Below are positions 33,436-41,485 of a stretch of 64,000 bases of DNA, piece after piece. The stretch is from Pseudomonadota bacterium (lineage in GTDB: Bacteria; Pseudomonadota; Alphaproteobacteria; Sphingomonadales; Sphingomonadaceae): positions 58,793 through 122,792 of the forward strand of contig JAEXAY010000033.1 of assembly GCA_023457895.1 (NCBI GenBank), given 5' to 3'. The notes under the pieces are model-generated. The model was given only the letters and a program-made list of their open reading frames with translations. It made no database searches and was not told where the DNA came from. How positions within the stretch are numbered: the stretch's first letter is position 1; every line of letters begins with the position of its first letter. The translations under genes and the position numbers were made by a program.

Positions 33436-34344
33436 TCATTTCCGGTATAACCGGACCTCTCCTTCAGCAGAAAGGCGCGCGTCGAGCAATCGGCGCGCGC
33501 TTTTGTTTGCGCCGGCAAACGCCTGGAGAAACAGGGTTGTGATATCCCCCGCCTGATTGAGTTGCCGGGCCGTCTGCGGTCCGGCGACGTCGCTGCGACC
33601 GATCAGTCCGCCGAAATAATGATCCACCCCTTCAAGTACCAGCGCATAATGGTGCCGGTCGTGCGGCGCGGCATGATAGGGTGCGAGATGCCCCTCCCAT
33701 GCATCGGGAGCGGTGACGCCTGGCGGAACGTCGCGCGTTCCGGTCTGGATCAGCGCGGGCACCTTCATCGGCGCATAGCCGTCCGCTCCTGTGAGCGACG
33801 GAATTGGAGCAGGTGGCGAAAAGGCGACAACGGCCAGCGTTCCCGAATGATATAATGGCCCGTCCACGCCCTGCGGCACCAGCGATACCCCTCCGCCCAT
33901 GGCGATGGCGGTCAATCCCCCATAACTATGCCCGGCAACGATGAAGGCGCTGTTGCCTAGTTCAACAGCAAGCAACCGCATATCCTCTATGCGCGCTGCC
34001 CAACTCGCAAGGCCGGCATAGTTTGCAGTCTGGGGGTGCTCCTTGGAGTCCACATGAAGCGGCGCCAGTACCCTGTAACCCGCCCCCACCCAATATGCGA
34101 TGAGGCGTTCATAATATCGCGGCGCGGAATTTGCGCCGTGCGAAAAGAGAATGGTGCCGACTGGCTTGCGGTGCGGGCACCATTGGAAAATTTCGACGGA
34201 ACGCCCCTTGGGCGTCACAAGCTCAAAACGGGTGGACGACGGAACGGCGGGCCGGGCCAGAGCCCGTGCCGGGATCAATGTCAGACCCAGTACGGCGGTG
34301 CCCGCAGCCAACAGGCGGCGGCGCGATTTGTTGATTGAAACCAT
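33436..34344 (-). CDS. Exported alpha/beta hydrolase (chlorophyllase/dienelactone-type)
   Basis: 302-residue hydrolase with an N-terminal export signal containing SRRRLLAAGTAVLGLTLIPA, which resembles a Tat signal, cleaved near ALARPA. The hydrolase core shows the oxyanion motif FSHGANSAPRYY near 68, and the nucleophile elbow AGHSYGGLTAIA (about 150), with HYFGG near 262 as the likely His of the triad. It should cleave an ester or similar bond in the periplasm. Start ATG 34344 has a strong GGAGGAG site. Divergent from the FAD monooxygenase gene at 34581 with a candidate operator between. Confidence 0.85.
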   Translation of the reverse strand: MVSINKSRRRLLAAGTAVLGLTLIPARALARPAVPSSTRFELVTPKGRSVEIFQWCPHRKPVGTILFSHGANSAPRYYERLIAYWVGAGYRVLAPLHVDSKEHPQTANYAGLASWAARIEDMRLLAVELGNSAFIVAGHSYGGLTAIAMGGGVSLVPQGVDGPLYHSGTLAVVAFSPPAPIPSLTGADGYAPMKVPALIQTGTRDVPPGVTAPDAWEGHLAPYHAAPHDRHHYALVLEGVDHYFGGLIGRSDVAGPQTARQLNQAGDITTLFLQAFAGANKSARRLLDARLSAEGEVRLYRK

Positions 34345-34388
34345 GGGCTCCTCCTCATTTTGTTTCGGCTAGGCCAGCGTCGCCCGTC

Positions 34389-34405
34389 TATCCGACTACC
34401 GGACG
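34389..34405. promoter_or_regulatory. Candidate operator, TATCCG-N5-CGGATA family
   Basis: TATCCG-ACTAC-CGGACG between the divergent exported hydrolase (start 34344) and FAD monooxygenase (start 34581) genes. Confidence 0.55.
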
Positions 34406-34580
34406 ATTATTGCCGGTACATCATCACATCGGACGGCTCCTTATAGGAAAGCAGCATTATTTGATCATCTGTCGAACAGACGCGAGCGGGAGATCATTGC
34501 AGGACGGGCATATTGGCTATGCTCGGACCGAACGATGAAAGTTCGCGTTAAGATGAACCATTGAAAGCGAGGATCGGCGC

Positions 34581-35780
34581 GTGAAAAAGACGCAGATATT
34601 GATAGCAGGAGCGGGACCCGTCGGTGCAACAGCCGCTTATCGGCTGGCCAAGGCCGGCCTTGACGTTCTTCTTGTCGAAGCGTTGCCCAGCTGCCCGCAG
34701 GACATGCGCGCATCGACAATGCACCCGCCGACGCTCGACATGATGGCGTCGCTCGGCGTTTTCGAAGAACTTGACGCGCTGGGATTGCGCGCGCCGGTCT
34801 ATCATTACCGCAATCGCAAATCAGGTGCGGTCGTGGAATTCGACTTGTCCGAACTGGACGATGTTTGCGCATATCCGTTCCGGTTGCAGTGCGAGCAATA
34901 TAAGCTCACGCGTCTGCTGACCGAAAAGCTGGAGAAGGAAAAGCCCGGCTCTATCCTGTTTTCGCATCGTGTCCTCTGCTACGAACAGGATGCCGATGGC
35001 GTTACGGTCAAGGTGGAAACGCCTCTCGCGATCGAAACAATCCGCGCCGATTATCTCATCGCAGCGGACGGTGCGAACAGCACGATCCGCAAGTGGACCG
35101 GAACCGAATTTGAAGGTTTCACCTACCCGGAACGGTTCCTGACGCTCTCGACCGACTACCCGATCGAAAAGCATCTGGGGGACATGGCCTCGGTCAATTA
35201 TGTGGCCGATTCCGAAGAGTGGTTCGTGTTGCTGCGTGTCCCGGAGTTCTGGCGTGTGCTGGTCCCCACAGACCCGGCCGCAACGGACGAGGAACTGTTA
35301 TCGGATGCGAACAAGGATGATGTCTTCCGGCGGCTGCTGGGAACCGACGTCAAGGTCGAAACCGAACACCGCACCTTGTACCGGGTCCATCAGCGCGTCG
35401 CCAAGTCGTTCCGCGATCGCCGCGTGCTTCTGGTCGGTGATGCCGCCCATCTCAACAATCCGCTTGGCGGTTTCGGCATGAATTCGGGCATTCACGACAT
35501 CTGGAATCTGTCCGACAAGCTGTTGTCGATCTATAATGACAATGCGGACCCGGATACCGTGCTCGACCTGTTCGCACGGCAGCGCCGCGCGGTTGCCAAG
35601 AGCTTTGTCCAGACGCAGACCATCGCCAACAAGGAAATGATGGAAGCGGCCAACGGATCGGGCAAGACCGAGCAGGAAATCAAGCTGCAGGACATCGCCG
35701 GAAACCCGGATGAACGCCGCAGCTACTTGTGGAAACAGGCGATGTACAACAGCCTGGAAGAGGAAGCCGCGGTTACCTGA
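34581..35780 (+). CDS. FAD-dependent monooxygenase (PHBH/UbiH-like)
   Basis: 399-residue flavin monooxygenase. FAD motif AGAGPVGATAAYRLAKAGLD at the N-terminus, DG motif YLIAADGANSTIRKW near 158, GD motif VLLVGDAAHLNNPLGGFGMNSG near 284. The NPLGGFGMNSGIHD segment recalls phenol- and 3-(3-hydroxyphenyl)propionate-hydroxylase types. It is expected to hydroxylate an aromatic or related ring using NAD(P)H and O2. GTG start with GAGGA eight bases upstream. Single gene, closed by a strong terminator. Differs clearly from the monooxygenase at 27230. Confidence 0.88.
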   Translation: MKKTQILIAGAGPVGATAAYRLAKAGLDVLLVEALPSCPQDMRASTMHPPTLDMMASLGVFEELDALGLRAPVYHYRNRKSGAVVEFDLSELDDVCAYPFRLQCEQYKLTRLLTEKLEKEKPGSILFSHRVLCYEQDADGVTVKVETPLAIETIRADYLIAADGANSTIRKWTGTEFEGFTYPERFLTLSTDYPIEKHLGDMASVNYVADSEEWFVLLRVPEFWRVLVPTDPAATDEELLSDANKDDVFRRLLGTDVKVETEHRTLYRVHQRVAKSFRDRRVLLVGDAAHLNNPLGGFGMNSGIHDIWNLSDKLLSIYNDNADPDTVLDLFARQRRAVAKSFVQTQTIANKEMMEAANGSGKTEQEIKLQDIAGNPDERRSYLWKQAMYNSLEEEAAVT

Positions 35781-35797
35781 ACGCGGTTACGGGCTTG

Positions 35798-35844
35798 AAA
35801 AGCGGGTGCCTCCTTGCCGGAAACAAGGAGGCACCCGCTTTTTT
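35798..35844. terminator. Strong bidirectional intrinsic terminator
   Basis: AAAAGCGGGTGCCTCCTTG pairs perfectly with the arm at 35824-35842, loop of about seven bases, with T-run on the plus side and A-run on the other. It separates convergent stops at 35780 and 35849. Confidence 0.92.
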
Positions 35845-35848
35845 ACCG

Positions 35849-36655
35849 TCAGAGGCTCTCAAAGAAATCGCGCAGAACGGCGGACAATTCCTTTACCCCG
35901 ACATCGAACAGGTCCCGATCAAATCCGGGTAGTTCGACGACGGTCATATCGGGCATGAGCGCCGCAGCTTCTTTTGAGATGTCGAGCAAATCTTCGTGGC
36001 TCTGGGCAAGCAATCCCGGTTGCGTCACCAGTTTGAGGCGCTCGAAATCATAGGCCCAGACGCCTTGATAGGCCCAACTGAAACGATGCAGCACACGGGC
36101 CTTGTCGGCAAAACCCCAGACGGCCTTTTCAAGCGGCATCCGCGGGTCGCGTTGCGTCACGGTATAGGCCCACAGGTTGCGCAACAACGCCATGGTCGGT
36201 TCACCGCTCTCTTCGGGTTCGGGCACCGATTGGGCTTCGGCCAATTTCTCCGCACGCGTCGCCGCATCGAACATCGGAATACCGGTCATGGCGATACGGC
36301 CAACCTTGTCGGGCCGGGCGATGGCCAATTCGGCCGCCAGCAACGTCCCGGTGTGGAAGCCGTAAACATCGAGCGGTCCTTCGAGGCCGAGCGCATCGAT
36401 CGCATCAGAAAAGGCAGCCGCATAACCGGTCATGCCCGGGGGAGAGGGCGGCGCATCCGACATGCCATAACCAGGCGTGTCAAAGGCTATCACCCGCCGG
36501 TCGCGCGACATCTCCTCGACAAGCGCGCGATACTCATAGGATGATGATGGATTCTGGTGCAACAGGACGAGCGTCGGCGCGGCCGGCTGAGCGCATATTC
36601 CTTCGAGATAATGCATCTGACCATAGCGGCAATCGGTGTAGGCGCGCTTCAACAT
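35849..36655 (-). CDS. Alpha/beta hydrolase with GFHTG nucleophile elbow
   Basis: 268-residue alpha/beta-hydrolase-fold protein, no signal peptide. The oxyanion region LLHQNPSSSYEY (about 31-42) and FDTPGYGMSD are present. The elbow is YGFHTGT (98-104), so His101 stands at the usual nucleophile position; the protein at 7468 has the same feature. Last gene of the LeuC-LeuD-amidase operon; its ATG overlaps the amidase stop by one base. In nicotinate pathways a hydrolase of this fold (NicD) removes formate from N-formylmaleamate just before the amidase step, so a similar role is possible but the altered elbow argues for caution. Confidence 0.83.
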   Translation of the reverse strand: MLKRAYTDCRYGQMHYLEGICAQPAAPTLVLLHQNPSSSYEYRALVEEMSRDRRVIAFDTPGYGMSDAPPSPPGMTGYAAAFSDAIDALGLEGPLDVYGFHTGTLLAAELAIARPDKVGRIAMTGIPMFDAATRAEKLAEAQSVPEPEESGEPTMALLRNLWAYTVTQRDPRMPLEKAVWGFADKARVLHRFSWAYQGVWAYDFERLKLVTQPGLLAQSHEDLLDISKEAAALMPDMTVVELPGFDRDLFDVGVKELSAVLRDFFESL

Positions 36656-37287
36656 CAGGCGAGGCTCCGCAGAAATGCGATCGCATCTTCTTCGCTGACG
36701 ACGTCGGCATATTTGGCGTTCATGTCAAACAGGTTGGCGTCATGCGGCGCGGCATGGCGATCACCACATGCATCGGCAATCACCGCAGTGCGGAAACCAT
36801 GTGACATCGCATCGACACAACTCGCACGGACGCAGCCGCTGGTGGTCAGCCCGGTGAGCAGCACGCTATCGATACCGGCGGCCGTCAGCGTCGAGGCGAG
36901 CGAGGTGCCGAAGAAGGCGCTCGGATATTGCTTCGGGACGACCAGCTCATCCGCTTCGGCCTCAAGTCCGGGCCCCCATGCCCCCATTGGGTTACCGGCA
37001 GTGAAGTTCTTGAGAGGCATAGCTTTTTCAAAGAAGCGGCCGCCATTCCAGCCGCTTTCATGATAGACCACATTCGTCAGGATCACCGGCACCGCCGCCT
37101 CGCGCGCCGCAGCACGCACCCGCAGCGCCGATTCGATGGCCTTCACTGCCCCCTCGCCCGCATAAAGATCGCAATCCGGCTCATAATAGGCCCGGCAGAA
37201 ATCGATCAGGATCAGCGCCGGACGCTGTCCGAACCCGACCTGGTTATTGTACGCCCGCGCATAATTTGCAGAAAGGTCATCCGTCAT
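36655..37287 (-). CDS. Isochorismatase-family amidase (maleamate / N-carbamoylsarcosine amidase-like)
   Basis: 210-residue cysteine hydrolase. The catalytic triad of the family is visible as Asp29 (LILIDFCRAYY), Lys119 (VVPKQYPSAFFGT) and Cys152 (TGLTTSGCVRASCVDA). The TTSGCVRAS motif is characteristic of the N-carbamoylsarcosine amidase and maleamate amidase (NicF) group. It would release ammonia from an acid amide. Its start overlaps the LeuD-like gene (ATGA) and its stop overlaps the hydrolase start, so it is tightly co-translated with a hydratase. An amidase feeding a substituted maleate to the LeuCD-like enzyme is the simplest reading. Confidence 0.9.
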   Translation of the reverse strand: MTDDLSANYARAYNNQVGFGQRPALILIDFCRAYYEPDCDLYAGEGAVKAIESALRVRAAAREAAVPVILTNVVYHESGWNGGRFFEKAMPLKNFTAGNPMGAWGPGLEAEADELVVPKQYPSAFFGTSLASTLTAAGIDSVLLTGLTTSGCVRASCVDAMSHGFRTAVIADACGDRHAAPHDANLFDMNAKYADVVSEEDAIAFLRSLA

Positions 37288-37916
37288 CGAACTGTTTCTT
37301 CCTCGTCATGGAGCCACGGCTGCTGCGCCGCCTGTTGTGTTTCAAAGATGGCAATGTCCTTGCCGTAATTGTTGAGCAGAATGGCCGTTTCGTCCCATCC
37401 TTCAAGCAACGCCTCCTTGCGGTCGGGCGCTATCCCGAATGGTACAGGAGCTAATCCGGCCGCGATGATCTGTTGGGCCGGGAGATCGACGGTAAAGGGT
37501 TTTCCGGTATCAGCCGCATCGGACAGGCGCTGCACCTCTTCCGGGGACAGGCGGATCGGCAAGACACCGTTGCGGAAGCAATTGGCATAGAAAATCTCGC
37601 CGAAACTCGGTGCAATGACACAAGTGATACCCCGCCCCAGAAGAGCCCAGACAGCCTGCTCGCGGCTTGACCCGGACCCGAAATTGGCGCCGGTAACGAG
37701 GATGGATGCTTCGTCCCAAGGCGCCCGGTTCAACACGAAACTATCGATCAGGCTACCATCTTCGCGGTGCATCCGGTCATGGAACGCATAAGCACCCAGC
37801 CCCTCGCGCGCGGTGATGAGGAGGAAACGCGCAGGATAGATCACATCGGTATCGATATTCTCTTCCGGCAGGGGCGCGGCGATCCCGGTCAGGGTGGTAA
37901 AGGGTTTGATCGTCAT
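37284..37916 (-). CDS. LeuD-like small subunit of an aconitase-family hydratase
   Basis: 210-residue small subunit of the isopropylmalate isomerase/dimethylmaleate hydratase type. Swivelling-domain motifs are present: NIDTDVIYPARFL near the N-terminus, GANFGSGSSREQAVWALL (about 81-98) and IAPSFGEIFYANCFRNGVLPI. With the LeuC-like subunit it would hydrate a substituted maleate or dehydrate the corresponding malate. Overlaps both neighbours by four bases. No other leucine-biosynthesis gene (leuA, leuB) is nearby, and the partner genes are catabolic, so I read it as a pathway hydratase and give no leu symbol. Confidence 0.9.
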   Translation of the reverse strand: MTIKPFTTLTGIAAPLPEENIDTDVIYPARFLLITAREGLGAYAFHDRMHREDGSLIDSFVLNRAPWDEASILVTGANFGSGSSREQAVWALLGRGITCVIAPSFGEIFYANCFRNGVLPIRLSPEEVQRLSDAADTGKPFTVDLPAQQIIAAGLAPVPFGIAPDRKEALLEGWDETAILLNNYGKDIAIFETQQAAQQPWLHDEEETVR

Positions 37917-39322
37917 GCAAGAAGCTTTCGCACATCGGTGAGCCGGCCCGTGATGCCGGCGGCGGCAGCCATGGCGGGACTCATCAGATGGGTTCGCCCG
38001 CCCGGGCCCTGGCGCCCTTCGAAGTTCCTGTTGGAAGTGCTGGCGCAGCGCTCCCCCGCAGTGAGGCGGTCATCGTTCATTGCGACGCACATCGAACAGC
38101 CCGCGTGACGCCATTCGAAACCGGCATCAAGAAAGACGCGATCCAGCCCTTCGGCTTCCGCCTGCTGCCGGGTTGCCGTGGAGCCCGGAACAACAATGGC
38201 CATGACGCCGGGCGCGACCTTGCGGCCCCGCACGACATCGGCTGCCGCTCTCAGGTCCTCGATGCGGCCGTTGGTGCAACTCCCGATGAAGACCCGCTGA
38301 ATCTCTATGTCTTCAAGCGGCGTTCCGGGAGTCAGCCCCATATAGGCCAGCGCCTTTTCGGCATGACGCCGCGCGCCTTCATCGGCCATGGAGGCCGGAT
38401 CCGGCACAGCAGCGGATATCGGCAGAGTCTCTTCAGGACTTGTCCCCCAACTCACCTGCGGCTCGATGGTCGAAAGATCCAGCTGCACCGTCCGGTCGTA
38501 AGCTGCTCCCTCATCCGATTGCAATGACGCCCAATAAGCGACAGCTTCGGCCCAGCGCGCGCCCTTGGGTGCCATCGGGCGACCCTTGATATAATCGAAC
38601 GTGACGTCGTCCGGAGCGATCAGCCCGATCCGCCCGCCAGCTTCAATCGTCATGTTGCATAAGGTCATCCGCGCCGCCATCGACATGTCGCGGACCGCCG
38701 GGCCGGTATATTCGATCGCGTGGCCCTGCGCACCGAGCGCACCGACCTGCGCGATGAAAGCCAGCGCAACATCCTTGGCGGTCACACAGGGCCCGGGCTG
38801 GCCCGTCAGTTCCACACGCATCGTCTTCGCCTTGCGCTGGGACAGGCATTGCGCCGCCATGACCGTGCCGCACTCGCTTGCTCCGATACCGAAGGCAAGA
38901 GCGCCGAACGCACCATGGGTCGTGGTGTGGCTGTCGCCGCAAACCAGCGTGATCCCTGGCAGAGTGAAGCCGAGTTCAGGCCCGACGACGTGGACAATCC
39001 CCTGCCCTTCCCCCTCCAGTTCGAGATAGGGAACATCAAATGCGGCGGCGTTGGCCTGCAATTCGGAGACCTGCGCGCGGGCCAGAGGGTCGGCAATCGG
39101 ACCGAAGCGCTGCCGCGTCGGAACCGCGTGGTCGGCAACCGCCAGATGCGTGCGCGGCCGGCGCAAGGACCGTCCGGCAGCGCGCAAGGAAGCAAAGGCT
39201 TGCGGGCTGCTGACCTCATGCACAATCTGCCGGTCGATGTATAACAGCGTCTCGCCGGTCGGAAGTTCGGCGACAATGTGGCTGCGCCACAGTTTTTCAT
39301 AAAGGTTCAGCGCTTCGGCCAC
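37913..39322 (-). CDS. LeuC-like large subunit of an aconitase-family hydratase
   Basis: 469-residue large subunit with the 4Fe-4S cluster. The three cluster Cys are visible in IGSCTNGRIEDL (about 345) and AGCSMC (about 405-410). Other family motifs are LVCGDSHTTTHGAFGALAFG (about 127) and SNRNFEGRQGPGGRTHLMSP near the end. Length is standard. The start is GTG at 39322 with ACGGAG close upstream; an ATG two bases upstream is in another frame. First gene of the operon LeuC-LeuD-amidase-hydrolase with a candidate operator about 75 bases before it. Related enzymes include isopropylmalate isomerase, citraconase and dimethylmaleate hydratase. Confidence 0.9.
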   Translation of the reverse strand: MAEALNLYEKLWRSHIVAELPTGETLLYIDRQIVHEVSSPQAFASLRAAGRSLRRPRTHLAVADHAVPTRQRFGPIADPLARAQVSELQANAAAFDVPYLELEGEGQGIVHVVGPELGFTLPGITLVCGDSHTTTHGAFGALAFGIGASECGTVMAAQCLSQRKAKTMRVELTGQPGPCVTAKDVALAFIAQVGALGAQGHAIEYTGPAVRDMSMAARMTLCNMTIEAGGRIGLIAPDDVTFDYIKGRPMAPKGARWAEAVAYWASLQSDEGAAYDRTVQLDLSTIEPQVSWGTSPEETLPISAAVPDPASMADEGARRHAEKALAYMGLTPGTPLEDIEIQRVFIGSCTNGRIEDLRAAADVVRGRKVAPGVMAIVVPGSTATRQQAEAEGLDRVFLDAGFEWRHAGCSMCVAMNDDRLTAGERCASTSNRNFEGRQGPGGRTHLMSPAMAAAAGITGRLTDVRKLLA

Positions 39323-39395
39323 ATTCGCTCCGTGTCAAAAGATGATCCGGACGGATAGAAGCCGGCAAGCGTCACAAACAGGCGGACCTGTGCTT

Positions 39396-39412
39396 TATCC
39401 GGTATCCGGAAA
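39396..39412. promoter_or_regulatory. Candidate operator, TATCCG-N5-CGGATA family
   Basis: TATCCG-GTATC-CGGAAA with TT before and A after, so that it pairs further; it lies about 75 bases upstream of the LeuC-like start at 39322 and just past the stop of the hydrolase gene at 39424. Confidence 0.6.
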
Positions 39413-39423
39413 ACGGGCCCTAT

Positions 39424-40386
39424 TCAGGGGGTGGGCACAACATCCTCAAGGTAGACGCGGATCAGTTCGGCAAAGCGCTCCGGTGATTCCAGCGGCGGGT
39501 AATGCCCCACATCCGGCATGATCAGCTTGGAAATCTGCGCATTGGGGAGATAACCCGCGAGGTTGTCTGCGGCAAAAACGGGAAGGAGATGATCCTTGCC
39601 GCCCCAGATGATCAACGTCGGCACCTTCACCGCCTGCATGAGGACGCGCGCTTCCTTGCCGTCACCGATACGGGCGATCATTGCGATCGGATGCTTTTCG
39701 GGCGTACGGCGGTTGAAATCATAATATTCCCGCCGCGTCTGCTCGCTGATCCGCGCCGGATCGCCTGCAAAATAGGTCAGGAATTCATTCCAGAAAACCT
39801 GATCGCGATACCCCGTCTCGCTTGCCCGTTTCTGGGCGGCAATAAAGCTTTCGGGCTGGACCATATGATCGGTCTTGACCGGGTCCGAGGGCATATTGGA
39901 AAGGATCAGCCGCTTCACCAGTTGAGGGTGCCGGGCGGCGAGATACATGCACATGGTCCCGCCGCTCGACACGCCGGCGCAATTGACCTCGGTTGCTCCC
40001 AGCGCGGCCAGCAGCTTGGCGGGAATGTCGGTGGGCTGCACACTCGCCGCCGCCCTGTCGGAAATGCGCCCCGAAAGGCCATAGCCCGGAATGTCGAAAC
40101 GGATGATCCGGTACTTGTCCTTCAATTTTGCGGCGATCCGGTCATAGGTCCGCAGAGAGCTTTCCGAGCCGTGCACCATCAACAGCACCGGCCCGGTTCC
40201 TTCATCCTTGTAATGGACTTCAAGCCCATCGATGTTCATATATTTACTGGCGGGGTCAGCATATTTCTGACGCAGCTCGTCAATGGTCAACCGGGGCAGG
40301 TTTGCCTTGCTCTTGGCAGCCGCGGGAACAGCCGTGATAGCGAGTGCGGCAGTCAAGGCCACCATTGCATTTCTGAACAAGCGCAT
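39424..40386 (-). CDS. Exported alpha/beta hydrolase (paralogue of 55196-56215)
   Basis: 320-residue hydrolase with a signal peptide (MRLFRNAMVALTAALAITA, cleavage near AAAKS). Core motifs: LLMVHGSESSLRTYD near 67, RFDIPGYGLSG near 98, and the nucleophile elbow CAGVSSGGTMCMY near 141; the late DVGHYPPLE holds the probable catalytic His. Near-duplicate in layout of the protein at 55196 (SKY-xx-GL-VHYKDEG-GP, VSSGGT, NMPSDP/NAPSDP, DVGHYPPLE). I start at ATG 40386 with GAGAGGA upstream. Periplasmic ester or lactone hydrolysis is likely. Divergent from a DUF1838 gene, and the other copy also neighbours a DUF1838 gene. Confidence 0.88.
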   Translation of the reverse strand: MRLFRNAMVALTAALAITAVPAAAKSKANLPRLTIDELRQKYADPASKYMNIDGLEVHYKDEGTGPVLLMVHGSESSLRTYDRIAAKLKDKYRIIRFDIPGYGLSGRISDRAAASVQPTDIPAKLLAALGATEVNCAGVSSGGTMCMYLAARHPQLVKRLILSNMPSDPVKTDHMVQPESFIAAQKRASETGYRDQVFWNEFLTYFAGDPARISEQTRREYYDFNRRTPEKHPIAMIARIGDGKEARVLMQAVKVPTLIIWGGKDHLLPVFAADNLAGYLPNAQISKLIMPDVGHYPPLESPERFAELIRVYLEDVVPTP

Positions 40387-40497
40387 CCTATTCCTCTCTC
40401 TGTCAGGCTCCGAAACTATCAACCGGCGCCTGAAATTCGCGTGAATGAGTCTCAAAGGTAACGGCCCCTCCCAAGGGCTGCGGCATTGGCAGTCATG

Positions 40498-40514
40498 TGT
40501 CCGCGTATCGGATA
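40498..40514. promoter_or_regulatory. Candidate operator, TATCCG-N5-CGGATA family
   Basis: TGTCCG-CGTAT-CGGATA between the divergent exported hydrolase (start 40386) and DUF1838 (start 40607) genes; the right half is perfect. Confidence 0.6.
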
Positions 40515-40606
40515 GGGGGCTGCTATGCGTCGACTCCTCCGGGCAAACACTATGCCTTCTTGAAGTCTCGGGCCACCGGCCGTTGCCGCTCTGAAGGAGG
40601 AAGGTC

Positions 40607-41467
40607 ATGATGCTTCGACGACGCCACGCACTTGGTTTGCTCGCCGGGTCGGTTGCGATCGGTATTGAACCAAGCCTCAGGGCCACCACCACCCGGCGGC
40701 CGCTCGACTTCGATCGCCCCGAGGACCGCTTTCTCGCTTACATCAAAATGCGCGGCTCCCTTACCGAAGAGCTTGTCATCAGCTATATCAGCGGCAGCTA
40801 TTTCGGTGTCGTCGGTTCCGAAGTGACGCCCTTGTGGGACGTCGTTGGCGCGACTTTCACGAGATTCCGCAAACGGGCAGACGGGTCATTCGCCGTCGCC
40901 AGCGGAGAGATCGCGCATTTCCTCGATCCGCAGACAGGCGAAGCGCCCGGCGCGTTCGTTATTCCCTATACCGGGAAAACCGTAAGGGATTCGCGCAGCA
41001 ATCTCCCGCCCAACCAGATCATCCTCAGGCCGACGCTGCATCTGGAAGTTCCTCGCCTGCCTCCTGGAACCGTTCTCGAACATGATATCCGCCAGCCGGA
41101 GGTGCGCGGAAATGATGTCTGGTTCACCGAGGTCACCCGTACCGCCATGCCGTCTCCCCAGAAGCGCGAGCCGTTCCGCTACAGTGAAATGGTGACGATG
41201 CACGCCAGGTTAAGCGACCTTGAACAGCCCGGGCAGGCGCGTGTTCCGTGCGAAGCCAGCTTCACCAATGTCGTTGCTTGGCGCCCTTGGATGGAGATGG
41301 GCGACCATCCCGGTCACCTGATGGCTATCGGTAGCGGGCGGTTCGGCGTTCCAATGGATCTTCTGCCCGCCAGATGGACGAAGGCTACACGCGAAAAGTG
41401 GCCGCATATCCTCGATGATCCGGCTGCCCTTATCGAGCCGGTGTGGAAAGCCATCGTCGCCGGCTAA
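40607..41467 (+). CDS. DUF1838 family protein, exported (copy 2, divergent)
   Basis: 286-residue protein. The N-terminus MLRRRHALGLLAGSVAIG resembles a short Tat-like signal. The mature part shows the DUF1838 pattern: LAYIKMRGSLTEELVISYISGSYFG, HFLDPQTGEAPGAFVIPYTGK (compare the HNPYT segment of the other copies) and WRPWMEMGDHPGHLM near 225-240 (compare LPWMLMGxAPGH). It is shorter and more diverged than copies 1 and 3. Very strong AAGGAGGAAGG ribosome site. Divergent from an exported hydrolase with a candidate operator between. Function unknown. Confidence 0.8.
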   Translation: MMLRRRHALGLLAGSVAIGIEPSLRATTTRRPLDFDRPEDRFLAYIKMRGSLTEELVISYISGSYFGVVGSEVTPLWDVVGATFTRFRKRADGSFAVASGEIAHFLDPQTGEAPGAFVIPYTGKTVRDSRSNLPPNQIILRPTLHLEVPRLPPGTVLEHDIRQPEVRGNDVWFTEVTRTAMPSPQKREPFRYSEMVTMHARLSDLEQPGQARVPCEASFTNVVAWRPWMEMGDHPGHLMAIGSGRFGVPMDLLPARWTKATREKWPHILDDPAALIEPVWKAIVAG

Positions 41468-41485
41468 CAATTATCGCTGCGCCGT

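Noticed and set aside
33474..33505. GC-rich hairpin with a short T-run after the small methyltransferase partner gene
   Set aside because: It lies inside the C-terminal coding part of the convergent hydrolase and the stem is alternating GC that could arise by chance; not called as a terminator.
37284..39322. LeuCD as genuine leucine biosynthesis genes
   Set aside because: No leuA or leuB nearby, tight overlap with an amidase and a hydrolase, and a shared candidate operator with catabolic operons make a pathway hydratase more likely; this cannot be excluded from sequence alone.
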